In this document: in pieces, positions 9,135 through 17,494 of the stretch | Numbering within the stretch: the first letter of the stretch is position 1 | Layout: every line of letters begins with the position of its first letter | Source: CAZDCZ01 sp964504155 | Lineage (GTDB): Bacteria; Bacteroidota; Bacteroidia; Bacteroidales; UBA12077 | Direction of reading: 5' to 3' | DNA: 41,969 bases | Assembly: GCA_964504155.1 (NCBI GenBank) | Contig: CAZDCZ010000015.1 | Span: 1 to 41,969 of the forward strand | Program-made: the position numbers and the translations under genes | The notes under the pieces: model-generated | Seen by the model: only the letters and a program-made list of their open reading frames with translations | Database searches by the model: none | Told to the model about the DNA's origin: nothing

Positions 9135-9836
9135 ATGATAAATTCAAATGAAAAGCTTATTAAAATAATAAGTAAAAATACTGATTTTATAGAACCGGTT
9201 ATTAAATATAGCTGTCAAGAAGATTTTTTTATTTTCGATTTGTCTGTTAATAATAACGAACTTTACAATTTTGACATTTCGGATATTAATGAATTTAACA
9301 ATTATATATCTACAAAATTAAGTTCTCGAAAGAAAAAATATATTGGTATTGGGGGCTACGGAGAAGATAGACTAATATATAAAAGAAGCAAACATTTTGA
9401 CGGCAACGGAGAAGCCAGAAGTATTCATTTAGGGATAGATATTTGGGTAGATAAAGAAACCTCGGTTTACTGTCCATTACCCGGAATAGTACACAGTTTT
9501 AAGAATAATAGTGGATTTGGAGATTATGGACCAACAATAATTATTGAACATTTACTTGAGGGACTCACATTTTATACTTTATATGGACATTTAAGCATTG
9601 AATCGATAGAAAACCTTAGCAAAAAACAAATGATTCGTAAAGGAGACGAAATTGGGAAAGTCGGCTCATCAATTATTAATGGGAATTGGCCTCCTCACTT
9701 ACATTTTCAGATTATTACAGATATGCTTGGTAAAAAAGGCGATTTTTTTGGCGTTGCACCTCCATCGGAAAAAGAATATTATTTAAATCTTTGTATAAAC
9801 CCAAACATTATTTTACAAATTGAAAATTTAGATTAA
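9135..9836 (+). CDS. M23 family metallopeptidase-fold protein, no signal peptide
   Basis: The 233-residue protein carries an M23/LytM fold at about 90-195. The zinc-site pattern is complete: H98 and D102 in HLGIDIW, H152 in YGHLS, and H188-L-H190 in PPHLHFQ. Family enzymes cleave peptidoglycan cross-bridges. Unusually, I see no signal peptide or membrane anchor; about 90 N-terminal residues of unknown kind precede the domain. Similar M23 domains without a signal occur as modules beside class III aminotransferase-type enzymes, so a role other than wall hydrolysis is possible. The start is supported by a promoter box 22 bases upstream. It lies divergent to the histidine kinase gene. Confidence 0.85.
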   Translation: MINSNEKLIKIISKNTDFIEPVIKYSCQEDFFIFDLSVNNNELYNFDISDINEFNNYISTKLSSRKKKYIGIGGYGEDRLIYKRSKHFDGNGEARSIHLGIDIWVDKETSVYCPLPGIVHSFKNNSGFGDYGPTIIIEHLLEGLTFYTLYGHLSIESIENLSKKQMIRKGDEIGKVGSSIINGNWPPHLHFQIITDMLGKKGDFFGVAPPSEKEYYLNLCINPNIILQIENLD

Positions 9837-10047
9837 CCTGCTTTATTTATGTAAAGACGAAGTGAGTTTTTCAAATTAATTTCAAAACATAAGATAAAAT
9901 AACAATATCTTATTATTTTTAAATTCTCTAAAATATAAACCTCTCTCCATCTACACATTAGTTAATTAAAGCACTAAGAAGTTTTGAAAATTAAAACATT
10001 AAATGTAAATTTATTTTTTTATTAGAAATTTGTCTTCGAAAATTATT

Positions 10048-10569
10048 ATGAAGAATAAACATATAGTAATAAAACATATAGGAAGCTTTAATTCGGAAAT
10101 AATTGATAGCATACTTTTGTCGATAAAAAATTTATTGGTTAAAGATAATTATCCTCTTATAATACGAAAAAGAGTATATAACATCTCGGTTGAATGTCTC
10201 GACAACATTTTAAAACACTCCGATATACATACTGTAAGTAAGAAATTATATGATGACAATCCATCTAGTTTTATTCTTGAAAAAGACGATACTGCATTTT
10301 ATGTAAAAATCGGGAACATTATATTAAACGAAAATATTAAGAATGTAGATAATAAACTTAAAAAAATAAATTCTTTAAATTTAGATGGAATTAATGAATT
10401 ATATAAAAATTCGTTACAAAACGGGGAAATATCGAAAAAAGGTGGTGCCGGATTAGGACTAATTGTTATGTCGAAAACAACTAAGGAAAAAATTCTTTAT
10501 TCTTTTGATGAAATTAATAATAAGTTTTCTTATTTTGTCATGAATTTAAAAATAAGAATAGATAATTAG
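10048..10569 (+). CDS. siaB: SiaB-family protein kinase (DUF6272, HATPase-like)
   Basis: From the ATG at 10048 the protein has 173 residues; a TTG six codons earlier is in frame but less likely. The sequence fits the SiaB/DUF6272 family: an N-terminal strand-helix region (IVIKHIGSFNSEIIDSIL), an N-box-like helix (VYNISVECLDNILKHSD) and a glycine-rich segment (ISKKGGAGLGLIVMSKTT) as in ATP-binding GHKL domains. In Pseudomonas aeruginosa SiaB phosphorylates the small protein SiaC and so blocks its partner interaction. A SiaC-like gene begins 92 bases downstream, supporting the call. SiaA phosphatase and SiaD diguanylate cyclase genes are absent from this window. Confidence 0.82.
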   Translation: MKNKHIVIKHIGSFNSEIIDSILLSIKNLLVKDNYPLIIRKRVYNISVECLDNILKHSDIHTVSKKLYDDNPSSFILEKDDTAFYVKIGNIILNENIKNVDNKLKKINSLNLDGINELYKNSLQNGEISKKGGAGLGLIVMSKTTKEKILYSFDEINNKFSYFVMNLKIRIDN

Positions 10570-10661
10570 CAAATACCTATATATTAAATTAAACTTTAAA
10601 ATTATACATGCGTAAAATACAAATACTTGTATAATTAATTCTTTTTAAAACCAACTTACTA

Positions 10662-11072
10662 ATGAAAATATTAAATATTGAAGCTACATTAAAATCTCCA
10701 AAAGTAATTTTTGATACTGAAAATTTTATTTTTGAAATGCAAGGCAATTCCAGACCCGAAAATGTACGCAACTTTTATTATCCTATTTTAGATGCTTTAA
10801 AAAGATTTTATGAAAGTGCTTTAGAAAATAATAAACTAGAACAATTTTCGTCAAAAATATTTAAGTATAATTTTAAACTAGAATACTTTAACTCTTCATC
10901 GGCAAAATTTATTTCAGATATAATTCTTTTAATTGATAATTATAACAAAAAAGGATTTAACAATAAGATATATTGGTATTTTGAAGATGGCGATGAAGAT
11001 ATGATTGAAGTTGGAGAAGACTTCTCTGAGATGATAAATGTCCCTTTTAATTTTATTATGATAAAAAAGTAA
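10662..11072 (+). CDS. siaC: SiaC-family regulatory phosphoprotein (DUF1987)
   Basis: The 136-residue protein matches DUF1987/SiaC in length and order: a LNIEATLKSPKVIFD opening, RPENVRNFYYPILDAL, KYNFKLEYFNSSSAKFISDI, and an acidic DGDEDMIEVGEDF close to the C-terminus. The SSSAKF segment (about residues 77-82) sits where the phosphorylated threonine of P. aeruginosa SiaC lies. In that system unphosphorylated SiaC activates a diguanylate cyclase. Pairing with the SiaB-like kinase just upstream suggests a two-protein switch, but the downstream effector cannot be named here. No Shine-Dalgarno sequence is present, in line with the rest of the window. Confidence 0.85.
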   Translation: MKILNIEATLKSPKVIFDTENFIFEMQGNSRPENVRNFYYPILDALKRFYESALENNKLEQFSSKIFKYNFKLEYFNSSSAKFISDIILLIDNYNKKGFNNKIYWYFEDGDEDMIEVGEDFSEMINVPFNFIMIKK

Positions 11073-11093
11073 ACTTTCCAAAAAAAATATTTT

Positions 11094-11888
11094 ATGTTTT
11101 ATAATAATAAGGTAGTATGGATTACCGGCGCATCGTCAGGTATAGGCGAAGCTATTTGCTATGAATTAGTAAAACAAAATGCTAAAGTAATTATATCGTC
11201 AAACCAAAAAGATGATTTACAAAAAGTAAAAGAAGAATGTATTAAGTTAAACAAAGACTGTTATATTCAATATCTCGATTTATTAAACACTGAACATATC
11301 GATGAAATTACAAAAAACATAATTGAGAAATTTGGAAGAATTGATATATTAATAAATAATGCCGGAATTAGTCAACGAGCATTAACAAAAGACACTCCTA
11401 TTTCTATTGACCGAAAAATATTTGAAATAAATTATTTTGGTACAGTTGCCATAAGCAAATCTGTTTTACCATATATGCTTAAACAAAAAAGCGGATTTAT
11501 TGCTGCAACAAGTAGTATTTCGGGAAAGTTTGGTTTTCCTTTACGTTCTGCATATGCTGCATCGAAACACGCTATTTGTGGTTTTTTCGAAACTCTTCGT
11601 GCAGAAGTTTATAACGATAATATAAAAGTCCTTATTGCTTTTCCGGGTAGAGTAAAAACCGATATTTCGAAACATGCATTAACCAAAGACGGAACCTCTC
11701 ACAATAAAATGGACGATGGTCAAAACTTTGGTATAAGTGCCGAGAAATGTGCAAAAAAATATATCCGTGCAATACAAAAAGATAAAAAAGAAGTATTAAT
11801 TGGAGGGAAAGAATTATTAATGGTTTACATCAAAAAATATTTACCAAAATTATTTTATAAATTAGCACGCAAAATTAAAACTAATTAA
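11094..11888 (+). CDS. SDR family oxidoreductase (DHRS7-like)
   Basis: The 264-residue protein is a classical short-chain dehydrogenase. It shows the cofactor loop TGASSGIG (11-18), NNAG (88-91), the catalytic serine region S140/S141 in AATSSISGKFG, and Y154-x-x-x-K158 in SAYAASKHA. The nucleotide is probably NADP(H) or NAD(H); the substrate is unknown. The pattern around SAYAASKHAICGFFETLRAE resembles the DHRS7 group of membrane-associated reductases, which often act on lipids or steroids. It starts 21 bases after siaC on the same strand and may share its transcript. A 10-bp inverted repeat follows the stop. Confidence 0.9.
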   Translation: MFYNNKVVWITGASSGIGEAICYELVKQNAKVIISSNQKDDLQKVKEECIKLNKDCYIQYLDLLNTEHIDEITKNIIEKFGRIDILINNAGISQRALTKDTPISIDRKIFEINYFGTVAISKSVLPYMLKQKSGFIAATSSISGKFGFPLRSAYAASKHAICGFFETLRAEVYNDNIKVLIAFPGRVKTDISKHALTKDGTSHNKMDDGQNFGISAEKCAKKYIRAIQKDKKEVLIGGKELLMVYIKKYLPKLFYKLARKIKTN

Positions 11889-11939
11889 TTGTTGTTTCGA
11901 CATACTCAACAACCGTATTTCGATATGCACAACAATTAA
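11885..11939. repeat. Inverted repeat enclosing an imperfect 19-bp direct repeat
   Basis: TTAATTGTTG (11885-11894) is the exact reverse complement of CAACAATTAA (11930-11939). Within lie two related units beginning TTTCGA, at 11895-11913 and 11918-11936. It follows the SDR stop. It lacks the T run of a standard terminator. Confidence 0.4.
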
Positions 11940-11971
11940 AGTAAATATAATATTAAAAAAATAAATATAAA

Positions 11972-13048
11972 ATGAAAATTATAAGTGGAATACAGCAAAT
12001 AGGTATTGGTGTAAAAAATGTTGAAGAAGCATGGAAATGGTATAGACAAAATTTTGGAATAGATATTAAAATTTTTGACGATGCAACTATAGCTGAATTA
12101 ATGCTTCCATATACAGGTAACAAACCACAAGAAAGACGTGCTGCACTTGCCCTTAATTTACAAGGTGGCGGAGGATTCGAAATATGGCAATACACTAAAA
12201 GAACACCACAGGCTCCTAAATTCGATATTAGAATTGGCGACTTAGGAATTTATGCTGCAAAAATAAAAAGTAATAATGTGGCTAAGACATACGAGAATTT
12301 TAAACAAAAAGGATTAAATCTTCTTGGAGAAATACATAACGATAAAGCAGGTAATCCTTTCTTTTATCTTAAAGATCCTTTTGGAAATATCTTTCAAATA
12401 GTTCACGATACTACAATTTTCAGAAACGAGAAGAAATTAACAGGAGGTTCTACTGGTGCAATTATTGGAGTTTCGAATATAGAAAAAGCATTAAAAGTAT
12501 ATAGCGATATTCTTGGATATAATTCGGTTGTATTTCGAGAAGAAGGTACTTTTGATGACTTAGCGGACTTACATGGTGGCAAAAATCAAAGATTCAAACG
12601 AATATTATTAAAAAACTCAAATAAACTACAAGGAAGTTTCAGTAAATTATTCGGACAAAGCTCTATTGAACTTATTGAGGTATTAGACAGAAAACCCAAA
12701 AACATTTATAAAGACAGATTCTGGGGCGACTTAGGATTCATTCATTTATGTTACGATATAAATGGCATGAAAGAACTACAAAAAGAATGCGAAGATAAAG
12801 GATTTCCATTTACTGTTGATAGCAGTATAAATCCGGCAAGCAATGAGAGTTTCGATATGGGCGAAGCAGCCGGACATTTTTCATATATCGAAGATCCTGA
12901 TGGCACATTAATAGAATTTGTTGAAACTCACAAACTTCCAATAATCAAGAAAATTGGTTGGTTCTTAGATCTTAGAAAAAGAGATCCAAAAAAACCTCTT
13001 CCAAATAGAATAATAAATGCATTGAGATTTTCCAGAATAAAAGACTAA
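11972..13048 (+). CDS. Two-domain VOC (glyoxalase/bleomycin resistance) family protein
   Basis: The 358-residue cytosolic protein holds two vicinal-oxygen-chelate modules, at about 1-145 and 155-325. Each shows the paired beta-alpha pattern: IQQIGIGVKNVEEAWKWY then FYLKDPFGNIFQIVHD in the first, and IIGVSNIEKALKVYSDILGY then SYIEDPDGTLIEFVETH in the second. VOC proteins bind a metal through His and Glu and include glyoxalases, extradiol dioxygenases and hydroxyphenylpyruvate-type enzymes. The terminal glutamate is visible in the second module (LIEFVE). The substrate cannot be predicted. The gap of 83 bases from the SDR gene leaves co-transcription uncertain. Confidence 0.85.
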   Translation: MKIISGIQQIGIGVKNVEEAWKWYRQNFGIDIKIFDDATIAELMLPYTGNKPQERRAALALNLQGGGGFEIWQYTKRTPQAPKFDIRIGDLGIYAAKIKSNNVAKTYENFKQKGLNLLGEIHNDKAGNPFFYLKDPFGNIFQIVHDTTIFRNEKKLTGGSTGAIIGVSNIEKALKVYSDILGYNSVVFREEGTFDDLADLHGGKNQRFKRILLKNSNKLQGSFSKLFGQSSIELIEVLDRKPKNIYKDRFWGDLGFIHLCYDINGMKELQKECEDKGFPFTVDSSINPASNESFDMGEAAGHFSYIEDPDGTLIEFVETHKLPIIKKIGWFLDLRKRDPKKPLPNRIINALRFSRIKD

Positions 13049-13149
13049 ATATATAAATTATATATTATTATCGAACAGACAGATAATAATAGATAATTTA
13101 ATTTCTCATACTCATCTACTACAACCAACAACAAATACTTCTAGAATTT

Positions 13150-13195
13150 ATTAACATCTAAGTAAAAATATTAATTCCCGATGTTAATCTTTTAT
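13150..13195 (+). terminator. Possible weak terminator after the VOC gene
   Basis: ATTAACATC (13150-13158) pairs exactly with GATGTTAAT (13180-13188) and is followed by a T-rich stretch. The 21-base loop makes it weak. Confidence 0.3.
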
Positions 13196-13247
13196 TGTTG
13201 TAGATTAAATATAATTATCATATTTTTAAACACTAATAATAAACAAA

Positions 13248-14126
13248 ATGCAAATAAAATATCAAGCTTCAGAATTAATATTAAATAAAGATGGAAGTGT
13301 TTTTCATCTTCATCTTTTACCTCAAGATATTGCCGACACAATTATTCTCGTAGGCGATCAGGGAAGAGTGGACGTAGTTGCTTCATTTTTTGACAAAATA
13401 GAATTAAAAAAACAAAATAGAGAATTTTGCACACAAACAGGTTATTACAATAATAAACGTATAAGTGTTATATCTACCGGTATAGGAACAGATAATATTG
13501 ATATTGTTGTTAACGAACTCGATGCTCTTGCTAATATCGACCTAAACACCAGAACCGATAAAAAAGAACATAAAACATTAAATTTTATTAGAATAGGAAC
13601 ATCCGGCTCTTTGCAAAAAAATATTCCTGTTGATTCAATTCTTATGTCGAAAAAAGCAATAGGCTTCGATGGTTTACTTAATTTTTACTCGAACAGAGAT
13701 AAAGTTTGTGATTTAGAATTTGAAACGGCACTAAAAAAGCATCTTGATTGGAATAAAAATCTAGCTTCTCCATATACAGTTGATGCTTCAGAAAAATTAA
13801 TTAAACTACTTGAAGGAGAAAATATACAAAAAGGAGTTACTATCTCGGCTCCCGGGTTTTACGGCCCTCAAGGCAGACAACTAAGAATACCTTCTATCGA
13901 TCTTGATATTAACGATAAAATTGAAAATTTTGAATTTGAAGGACAAAAAATAACAAATTACGAAATGGAAAGTTCTGCAATATTCGGTCTTTCGAAACAT
14001 CTTGGACATAATGCCGTTACTTTATGTGCAATAATTGCAAGTCGAACAAGTAAAGAATATAGCAAAGATTATAAACCTATTATTAAAAATTTAATTAAAA
14101 TTGTTTTAGATAAAATAACAAATTAA
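13248..14126 (+). CDS. Nucleoside phosphorylase (PNP/UDP phosphorylase family 1)
   Basis: The 292-residue protein belongs to the family of uridine and purine nucleoside phosphorylases. Visible landmarks are ILVGDQGRVDVVASFFD near residue 30, ISVISTGIGTDNIDIVVNELDAL near 70, FIRIGTSGSLQKNIPVDSILMS near 110, and YEMESSAIFGLSKHLGH near 240, where the Met-Glu pair contacts the ribose. These enzymes split nucleosides with phosphate in salvage. The sequence resembles the uridine-phosphorylase-like proteins of Bacteroidota more than trimeric PNP, but base preference cannot be settled. The gene stands alone, with about 200 bases upstream and a heptamer repeat downstream. Confidence 0.88.
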   Translation: MQIKYQASELILNKDGSVFHLHLLPQDIADTIILVGDQGRVDVVASFFDKIELKKQNREFCTQTGYYNNKRISVISTGIGTDNIDIVVNELDALANIDLNTRTDKKEHKTLNFIRIGTSGSLQKNIPVDSILMSKKAIGFDGLLNFYSNRDKVCDLEFETALKKHLDWNKNLASPYTVDASEKLIKLLEGENIQKGVTISAPGFYGPQGRQLRIPSIDLDINDKIENFEFEGQKITNYEMESSAIFGLSKHLGHNAVTLCAIIASRTSKEYSKDYKPIIKNLIKIVLDKITN

Positions 14127-14143
14127 ATAGTTACCGATTCTAA

Positions 14144-14171
14144 CAGTAGGCAGTAGGCAGTAGGCAGTAAG
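14144..14171. repeat. Short tandem repeat of CAGTAGG
   Basis: Three perfect CAGTAGG units (14144-14164) are followed by a variant CAGTAAG and a further decayed CAATAAA. It lies between the nucleoside phosphorylase and the next gene. Tracts of this kind are scattered in Bacteroidota intergenic regions; no function is known to me. Confidence 0.7.
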
Positions 14172-14246
14172 CAATAAACTGAAGACTGAATATAATTGAG
14201 AAATTACAGAAAGTATAAACAAAACTTTTAAGATATACTCTAAATA

Positions 14247-15098
14247 GTGAAGCAGAATAATACAGAAATTAAAGCGCTATTAAATCTTATCGACGATCCG
14301 AATGATATCGTTTTTCGGCATGTATCGAATAAAATTTTGTTACATGGCATCGATATTATTCCAGATCTTGAGAAAGCTTGGGAAAAATCGACTAATAAAA
14401 TTATACACGAGAGAATAGAAAATCTTATTTTAGATCTTCAATTCTCGACAATAAAACAAGATTTTACAAATTGGAAAAACAGTAAAAAACAAGACTTACT
14501 GACCGGCATATTTCTTATTGCAAAATTTCAATATCAAAATATTAAATTCGAAACTATTGTAAATAAAATAAACAAAATAGAAAGAGATATTTGGATAGAA
14601 ATTAACGATAATTTAACAGCTTTAGAAAAAGTTAGAATTATTAATAAGGTGCTCTTCGAACATCACAATTTCTCAATTATTGATTCTGAAAATATTTCTC
14701 CAAAAGATTTATATATAAATAATTTTCTAGATACCAAGAAAGGCGGAAAAATATTAATCGGACTTGTTTACATTATTCTTGCCAAGAAACTTAATATATC
14801 TATCGAAGGAGTTTTACTACCTAAAAAATTAATTCTTGCATATATTGATGATTATTCGCTTGAAAAAGATATTTTATTTTACATAAACCCTGACGATAAA
14901 GGAAAACCATTTAATAAAAAAGAGATAAACTATTATATAGAACAAAATAATTTAGAAAAAAAATCATCTTACTATTTACCGGCAAATAATATCGAAATTA
15001 TAAAATTTCTATTACAACAATTAATTTTATTATATAAAAACGAAAACAACACAAACAAAATATTAAATTTGCAGAATATTATTAATATTATTAAATAA
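14247..15098 (+). CDS. SirB1-like transglutaminase-fold protein
   Basis: Translation probably starts at GTG 14247, with an in-frame TAG just before it. The 283-residue protein resembles the SirB1/transglutaminase-core 2 family. The middle (about 120-215) has the family pattern ALEKVRIINKVLFEHHNF, then DLYINNFLDTKKGGKILIGLVYIILAKKLNISIEGVLLPKKLILAYID. The usual PGHF of the family is here PKKLIL, so the catalytic triad appears lost. Family members are often non-enzymatic. The N-terminal third is helical and repeat-like. The next gene begins 8 bases after the stop, so the two are likely one operon. Confidence 0.72.
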   Translation: MKQNNTEIKALLNLIDDPNDIVFRHVSNKILLHGIDIIPDLEKAWEKSTNKIIHERIENLILDLQFSTIKQDFTNWKNSKKQDLLTGIFLIAKFQYQNIKFETIVNKINKIERDIWIEINDNLTALEKVRIINKVLFEHHNFSIIDSENISPKDLYINNFLDTKKGGKILIGLVYIILAKKLNISIEGVLLPKKLILAYIDDYSLEKDILFYINPDDKGKPFNKKEINYYIEQNNLEKKSSYYLPANNIEIIKFLLQQLILLYKNENNTNKILNLQNIINIIK

Positions 15099-15105
15099 TT
15101 TTTAT

Positions 15106-15933
15106 ATGACTAATAAAGCCAACGACGAAATAGATTTAATAGAATTATTTATTAAGACTTATTTATTCTTTAAAAAACATTTTTATCATTTTTTAATTAT
15201 CGGATTAATTGGCGGAATTGCTGGAGGAAGCTATGGTCACTTTTCTAAAACAAACTACGAAAGTAATTTTATTGGATATACCGATATTGTATCTAACGAA
15301 ATTTTAATTGAACAAATAAACAATTCAATAGTTAAGTTGTGCAAAAACGATAATACAGAAAGTCTTGCAGCTATATTAAATACCACTCCGGAGGTAATAA
15401 AAAGCATTACGAAAATTGAAACATTTATTCCTAAAAACAGTAATTCTGTAGAAAAAAACATTACTCGTTTTGGGATAAATATACAATTAGACAATACTGA
15501 AAATTTCGAAATAATTAAAAATAATTTATATAAAACATTAATTAACAACGAATATCTTAACAAAAGATATAAGATTTATATAAAACAAAACCACGAGCAA
15601 CTTACTAAATTAAATAGCGAAATAAATGAACTCGATGAGTTACAAAAAGAAATTTTAAATTCGTCGAATGTACGAGGACAAGTTATCGTACAAACCGATA
15701 AAAAATCGTTTCATACAGAAATAATGAGTTTGTATGCCCAAAAACAAGAAATAGAGCGAGCAATAGAACTTGCCGAGCCAATAACAGTTATCGATAATTT
15801 TACTACCATTTCGAAAGTCGAAAAAAACTCGCTTAAGAAAAGCATTATTGGAGCTTTTACATTATTCTTTCTAGCATTACTCTATTTTGCATTTAAAAAT
15901 CTTAATAAACTTTCGGAAGAAAGACAAAACTAA
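15106..15933 (+). CDS. Wzz/chain-length-determinant-like membrane protein
   Basis: The 275-residue protein has two membrane helices, one at about 32-47 (FYHFLIIGLIGGIAGGSYG) and one at about 247-265 (KSIIGAFTLFFLALLYFAF), with some 200 residues between them. The middle has a long charged helical segment (about 160-225, NHEQLTKLNSEINELDELQKEI). This topology and the N-terminal IDLIELFIKTYLFFKKHF pattern resemble Wzz-type polysaccharide co-polymerases, which set O-antigen or capsule length. No glycan polymerase or transferase lies nearby, so the call rests on topology. Its partner is presumably the SirB1-like protein encoded 8 bases upstream. Confidence 0.6.
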   Translation: MTNKANDEIDLIELFIKTYLFFKKHFYHFLIIGLIGGIAGGSYGHFSKTNYESNFIGYTDIVSNEILIEQINNSIVKLCKNDNTESLAAILNTTPEVIKSITKIETFIPKNSNSVEKNITRFGINIQLDNTENFEIIKNNLYKTLINNEYLNKRYKIYIKQNHEQLTKLNSEINELDELQKEILNSSNVRGQVIVQTDKKSFHTEIMSLYAQKQEIERAIELAEPITVIDNFTTISKVEKNSLKKSIIGAFTLFFLALLYFAFKNLNKLSEERQN

Positions 15934-16040
15934 TTTATATAATTTATCACTAGCATCCGAAAGTTTTTGATAAATTCGATAAAATAAAGCTTTAGTCCAG
16001 TATTTTCGTTGTAAAACTCAGATTATCCAGAAAATCCGCG

Positions 16041-16079
16041 CAAGCAAGGGGCACCGTCAACATGTCGGCGCTAGCGGGA
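16041..16079. repeat. GC-rich REP-like repeat, copy 2
   Basis: Bases 16051-16079 match 31-59 at 27 of 29 positions. The hairpin is imperfect here (CCGTCA against TGTCGG). The flank CAAGCAAGG is the reverse complement of copy 1's flank. It lies in the 238-base gap between the Wzz-like gene and the XRE regulator. Confidence 0.6.
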
Positions 16080-16171
16080 TGTAGCTTTAAACCTATTCAA
16101 TAAACTATTTCCGTCTTCATTTGTGAAGAACATCAAGTCCGTTTAGTTTATATTATTAATATTCTCGTCCA

Positions 16172-16465
16172 TTAATTATCTTTTTGTTCGATTGATTTAA
16201 GTGTTTCCTTTAATCCAATCTTTAAATATTTCAATTCGCCCAATTCTGTTAGAATTATCGATTTAATAAATTCTATTTGAATTTCCTTTTCACTCTTAAC
16301 AAGGGTTTCCGCTAAAACTGGAATCATTTCAGTTGTTGCACGTCTTTCATTTCTCTCAATTTTACTCAATATTGAAGTGTCAATATCAAGTGCAGCAGCA
16401 ACTTTTCTAAGTGGTAATTTTCTGTCTTCTCTTGCTTTACGCAGGTATTCTCCAAATAATTTCAT
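16172..16465 (-). CDS. XRE-family helix-turn-helix regulator
   Basis: The 97-residue protein has a Cro/C1-type helix-turn-helix at about residues 5-62: LRKAREDRKLPLRKVAAALDID, then TSILSKIERNERR, then MIPVLAETL. A helical C-terminal tail (about 65-95) could mediate dimerisation. Regulators of this exact style often sit beside restriction-modification or toxin genes in Bacteroidota. No such partner is intact here; only an unrecognised coding-like remnant lies just upstream. The start ATG at 16465 fits the usual beginning of the domain. Confidence 0.88.
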   Translation of the reverse strand: MKLFGEYLRKAREDRKLPLRKVAAALDIDTSILSKIERNERRATTEMIPVLAETLVKSEKEIQIEFIKSIILTELGELKYLKIGLKETLKSIEQKDN

Positions 16466-16776
16466 TTTGTAACATTAGTTTATACGATTCTGTCTAAAAG
16501 TATAAATATTTTTTTTTATTTTCTCCGAGTGTGGTAGCATTTTCAATATATTTTTTTCACACTCCATTTGTTACGAGGTCTTTCTTTGCCTTGCCATAAC
16601 AATCTTATTAATATAATCTCTGATTTACAACAAGATATTGAAAAACTAAAACAACAGATGTTGTAATATTTATTTCTGATTCAAAACCAATAATCATATA
16701 CTAATTCAGCCCCATAAAAAAGTTGTGAGGCTGAAATTAATTATAATATTTAAGATACAACTAGCTTATAAATCAT
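16466..16776. other. Intergenic stretch with an unrecognised coding-like remnant
   Basis: On the plus strand a frame is open from after a TAG at 16535 to a TAA at 16664-16666 and ends in a plausible coiled-coil tail (DLQQDIEKLKQQML). It has no start codon in a sensible place, so it may be the decayed C-terminus of a lost gene. I see no other gene here. Confidence 0.3.
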
Positions 16777-17484
16777 TTAGCATTTTATTTCGCCACCACC
16801 AAATAAAACAATACCTTTTATTGTAAGGCTTTTACCAAGGTCTTTAGGTTTATTATTGCGAGAAAATCTTTTATCGGAAAAACCGCCAAAAATAGATATT
16901 ACATCTACCCTAACATTCCATTCTTCGGGGACTATACAAGAAGAACCACCAAAAAGGCACAACACATCAATTACTTGATCTCCTTCGGCTAATTGCGATT
17001 CTCTCAAATCGATTTTAGAGCCACCCAAAATAGCAGTTATTTTTCCTCCTTTAAAATTATTGGAAGTAATATATTTTTCTCCCCCACCTAATATAGATAC
17101 ATCATCGATATAATCAACTCCTTTGTTAAATTCTGATGAAGACCGGTATGCAAATATTCCTTTCGACCTAAAAACAATAATTAATCCAATAGATATTAAT
17201 AATATTGGCCAAAAAAATCTACGTATAGCAAAAGGAATATTAATAATATCGGGCAATATAAATATAGTACCAATAAGAATTAAAATTAATCCCGTTGATT
17301 TATTTTCTCTCGAAGAAATCAATACTACACCAATTAATATTAATAACATTTCCCAAGTAAAAATATAATGTATAACACCATTAGGTATAATATTAGCAAT
17401 TTTTGCTATAAATACAAATCCTATTAAAATAAGAATAATACCAAATGCTCCACGATTTCCGCTTCTATTTCTATGCTCTTCCAT
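16777..17484 (-). CDS. LiaF-like membrane protein (DUF5668 plus C-terminal LiaF-type domain)
   Basis: The 235-residue protein has four hydrophobic helices in its first 115 residues, arranged as two pairs (FGIILILIGFVFIAKIANII, then WEMLLILIGVVLI; GLILILIGTIFILPDII, then WPILLISIGLIIVF), the DUF5668 pattern. The C-terminal 110 residues form a beta-helical soluble domain with repeated glycine turns (ILGGGEKYI, ILGGSKIDL, LFGGSSCIV, IFGGFSD, LFGGGEIKC), as in LiaF and other cell-wall-stress proteins. In Firmicutes LiaF restrains the LiaRS system; here no such kinase adjoins it. The decayed DUF4349 gene ends 10 bases upstream, so both were probably one operon. Confidence 0.82.
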   Translation of the reverse strand: MEEHRNRSGNRGAFGIILILIGFVFIAKIANIIPNGVIHYIFTWEMLLILIGVVLISSRENKSTGLILILIGTIFILPDIINIPFAIRRFFWPILLISIGLIIVFRSKGIFAYRSSSEFNKGVDYIDDVSILGGGEKYITSNNFKGGKITAILGGSKIDLRESQLAEGDQVIDVLCLFGGSSCIVPEEWNVRVDVISIFGGFSDKRFSRNNKPKDLGKSLTIKGIVLFGGGEIKC

Positions 17485-17494
17485 ATCGATAAAT

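Noticed and set aside
10030..10047. TTG start for siaB six codons before the ATG
   Set aside because: It is possible, but the ATG at 10048 is a better start and the added residues carry no family feature.
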